From Streptomyces viridosporus (GTDB lineage Bacteria > Actinomycetota > Actinomycetes > Streptomycetales > Streptomycetaceae), in NCBI RefSeq assembly GCF_002078235.1, contig NZ_MSGP01000015.1, positions 1,950 to 46,250 of the forward strand: a stretch of DNA of 44,301 nt, written 5' to 3'. Shown one piece after another: positions 42,559 through 44,301 of the stretch. How positions within the stretch are numbered: position 1 is the stretch's first letter; each line of letters opens with the position of its first letter. A model generated the notes under the pieces. That model did not search any database. It worked only from the letters and a program-made list of their open reading frames with translations, and was not told the DNA's origin. Both the position numbers and the translations under genes were made by a program.

Positions 42559-43986
42559 ATGGTTCTGTCCACCGGCGTCACGTCGAGCTGGAGGAGGCGC
42601 ACCGCACTCGGTGCGCTCGCCCTCGCCACCGCCACCGCCCTGCTTCCCTCATCGGCCTCGGCGCGGCCGGGCCCCGACCGCGCCGCCGGCCACTGCGCCA
42701 ACCAGTCCCAGCTGCGGGTACCGGGCGCCGCTCATCAGCAGGCCGACTGCCTGAACGAGCTGACCACGGCGGGAACCGTGGACTCCGGCCACACCGACCC
42801 GGCCGACTGGGCCGGCCTCACCCCCCAGGGCCTCGCCGTCCCCGAAGGCGTGCCGGGTATCCAGGTCGACGGCTACTTCCCCGACTCCTCCACCACCAAC
42901 ACCAACCACGGCTGGAACCACGACGCGCAGTTCGTCATCCGGCTGCCCGACCGCTGGAACGGCGGCCTGATCGTGGCCGGCACCCCCGGCAACCGCGAGC
43001 AGTACGCCAACGACCGGGCCATCGCCGACTGGGTACTCGCCCGCGGCTACGCCTACGCCGCCACCGACAAGGGCAACACCGGTCTCGCCTTCCACCGCGA
43101 CGGCTCCCGTCCCGGCGACGCCGTCGCCGAGTGGAACACCCGGCTCACCCAGCTCACCCGCGCCGCCCGCGCGGTGGTCGCCCAGCGCTACCACCGACCG
43201 CCCGCGCGCACCCTGGTCACCGGGATGTCCAACGGCGGCTACCTCGTGCGCTGGCAGCTGGAGAACCACCCCGAGCTGTACGACGGCGGCGTCGACTGGG
43301 AAGGCACCCTCTGGCGCTCGGAGGGCCCCAACCTGTTCACCTTCCTGCCGCCGACGCTGCGCCACTACCCCGCCTACGCCGCGGGCGGCCCCGACTCCGA
43401 CCGGGCGCGAAAGGAACTGCACCGCGCGGGCTTCCCGGCCGGCTCGGAGTTCCTGTGGCCCTTCCACCACCAGGTCTACTGGGACCTGACCCAGCGCATC
43501 TACCGCGAGGAGTTCGACCCCGCCTTCGACGGCGCGACGGAGGCCGGCACGCCGTACTGCGCCTCCGGGACCCCCGGTTGCGACGCCGACTACGACTACG
43601 CCGCCCGTCCCGCCGAGGTCCACAAGGCCGTGCAACGCGTCGCGCTGACCGGCCGCATCGGCAAACCGCTGATCACCATCCACGGCACTCTGGACGTCCT
43701 GCTGCCCATCGGCAAGGGCTCCGACGTCTACTCCCGCATGGTCCGTGAAGCGGGCCGCGGCCACCTGCACCGCTACTACCGCATCGAGGACGGCACGCAC
43801 ACCGATTCCCTCGTCGACAGCTTCCCCGGCCGGCTCCGGCCCCTGCTGCCCTGCCACCGCTCGGCCTTCACCGCCCTGGAGAGCTGGCTGACCACCGGGC
43901 AGCGCCCGCCGGCGAACCACACCGTCGTCCGGCCCGAAGACGCCACTGCGGCGAGCCTGCTCACCAGCTGCCGTCTCGACGGGTGA
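42559..43986 (+). CDS. Secreted alpha/beta hydrolase, putative 3-hydroxybutyrate oligomer hydrolase (tannase-like)
   Basis: 475 aa. Signal peptide RRRTALGALALATATALLPSSASA|RP. The mature part has the tannase/feruloyl-esterase-like fold: GGLIVAGTPGNREQYANDRAIADWVLARGYAYAATDKGN, nucleophile elbow VTGMSNGGYL with S224, acid in HGTLDVLLPIGKGSD and His in IEDGTHTDSLVD. Conserved Cys residues suggest disulfides. The substrate is not certain: its place between a PHB depolymerase and a probable 3-hydroxybutyrate dehydrogenase makes 3-hydroxybutyrate oligomers the best guess, with feruloyl or other esters as alternatives. ATG with GGAGG upstream. A TTGCCG/TAGCCT pair (about 42494-42521) is a possible promoter. 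Confidence 0.78.
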   Translation: MVLSTGVTSSWRRRTALGALALATATALLPSSASARPGPDRAAGHCANQSQLRVPGAAHQQADCLNELTTAGTVDSGHTDPADWAGLTPQGLAVPEGVPGIQVDGYFPDSSTTNTNHGWNHDAQFVIRLPDRWNGGLIVAGTPGNREQYANDRAIADWVLARGYAYAATDKGNTGLAFHRDGSRPGDAVAEWNTRLTQLTRAARAVVAQRYHRPPARTLVTGMSNGGYLVRWQLENHPELYDGGVDWEGTLWRSEGPNLFTFLPPTLRHYPAYAAGGPDSDRARKELHRAGFPAGSEFLWPFHHQVYWDLTQRIYREEFDPAFDGATEAGTPYCASGTPGCDADYDYAARPAEVHKAVQRVALTGRIGKPLITIHGTLDVLLPIGKGSDVYSRMVREAGRGHLHRYYRIEDGTHTDSLVDSFPGRLRPLLPCHRSAFTALESWLTTGQRPPANHTVVRPEDATAASLLTSCRLDG

Positions 43987-44044
43987 CCACCCGGCGGTCG
44001 CGGTCCCACGCCACGGCCGCCGTATGCCTTGCCCGACCGAGCGC

Positions 44045-44077
44045 CTCGGTCTGTAGTGGCAGCCACTACAGACCGAG
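44045..44077. terminator. 33-bp near-perfect palindrome (terminator or operator)
   Basis: Arms of 16 bp, CTCGGTCTGTAGTGGC (44045-44060) and GCCACTACAGACCGAG (44062-44077), around a single A. As RNA it makes a long hairpin 58 nt past the hydrolase stop; as DNA it is a perfect two-fold site 61 bp before the next start. The relatively AT-rich stretch after it (44080-44110) probably holds the promoter of the SDR gene. Confidence 0.78.
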
Positions 44078-44138
44078 CTCTCATTGGGTTGGCTGCATAC
44101 ATAGGTGTGACGTGACGGCATCCCTACTGTTTCCGGCC

Positions 44139-44301
44139 ATGACAAGCGAATTCCGTCCTCCCACCGCCCGCTCGGCGCCCACGGGCGCCGGCGCGGACCT
44201 GACGGCCCGGTCCGCCCTGGTCACCGGCGGCGGCAGCGGCATCGGCAAGGCGTGCGCCGTGGCGCTGGCGGCAGCGGGCGCCGCGGTGCACGTGGTCGAC
44301 C
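44139..44301 (+). CDS. Short-chain dehydrogenase/reductase, probable 3-hydroxybutyrate dehydrogenase (partial, cut by window end)
   Basis: Only the first 54 codons are visible: a 25-residue leader, then SALVTGGGSGIGKACAVALAAAGAAVHVVD, the SDR Rossmann motif TGxxxGIG with an NAD-type acidic end of beta-2. Position after scoAB and the polyester hydrolases suggests oxidation of 3-hydroxybutyrate to acetoacetate, but the specificity-determining part lies beyond the window. Confidence 0.8.
   Translation, partial: MTSEFRPPTARSAPTGAGADLTARSALVTGGGSGIGKACAVALAAAGAAVHVVD

Overview
The window is a very GC-rich chromosomal segment (well above 70% G+C by eye, almost every codon ending in G or C) and its gene content points to a Streptomyces or a close actinomycete relative. 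Nothing looks like a plasmid, phage, insertion sequence or CRISPR array. It reads as a contiguous energy-metabolism and survival island rather than a biosynthetic cluster.

Region 1 (1-7860) is a selenocysteine module. A formate dehydrogenase catalytic subunit (205-3468, +) has an in-frame TGA at codon 189, followed by a hairpin with a GGTCT loop at the same distance as in E. coli fdhF. Convergent to it on the minus strand lie selA, selB and selD, and the selenocysteine tRNA gene (selC, +) sits between selD and selB. The selB frame runs antisense into selC and stops exactly opposite the tRNA anticodon. All four genes needed for bacterial Sec synthesis and insertion are therefore beside their apparent client. 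The beta/gamma subunits of the dehydrogenase are not in view.

Region 2 (7960-17892, -) holds a thiamine-diphosphate pyruvate:quinone-oxidoreductase-like enzyme, a six-gene Mrp-type Na+/H+ antiporter operon (mrpA with fused mrpB, then C, D, E, F, G, all joined by 4-nt overlaps) and a CPA1-type cation/H+ antiporter with a C-terminal RCK_C-like domain.

Region 3 (18470-25218, +) is one tightly coupled operon for an actinobacterial high-affinity [NiFe] hydrogenase (group 1h/Hhy type). Its order is an unknown 530-aa protein, a hemerythrin-like protein, the small subunit with the Cys-x-x-Asp cluster signature, the large subunit, a NifU-C-like protein, a DUF5947-like protein, a His-rich 68-aa protein and a 56-aa membrane peptide. 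A strong hairpin terminator follows.

Region 4 (25473-37628) resembles the DevS/DevR (OsdK/OsdR) oxygen-stress island of Streptomyces. It has an alpha/beta hydrolase, universal stress protein, zinc alcohol dehydrogenase, DevS-type GAF kinase, DevR regulator, Acg-like nitroreductase, pyruvate phosphate dikinase, a ribosome-hibernation-like protein and an FMN-binding split-barrel protein. A 14-bp palindrome, GGGCCGNNCGGCCC, recurs in front of several of these genes and is probably the regulator's operator. A decayed vitamin K epoxide reductase gene lies inside.

Region 5 (37802-44301, +) starts with a group-2 sigma factor behind a GGGTAC-type promoter candidate. It continues with a ketone-body/poly-3-hydroxybutyrate degradation set: succinyl-CoA:3-ketoacid CoA-transferase A and B, a secreted PHB depolymerase, a secreted alpha/beta hydrolase, and the start of an SDR that is probably 3-hydroxybutyrate dehydrogenase, cut by the window edge.

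Taken together, the genes would let a starved or oxygen-limited cell draw electrons from formate, H2, pyruvate and extracellular polyester, manage ion gradients and dampen translation. The functional link between regions is inference from proximity.
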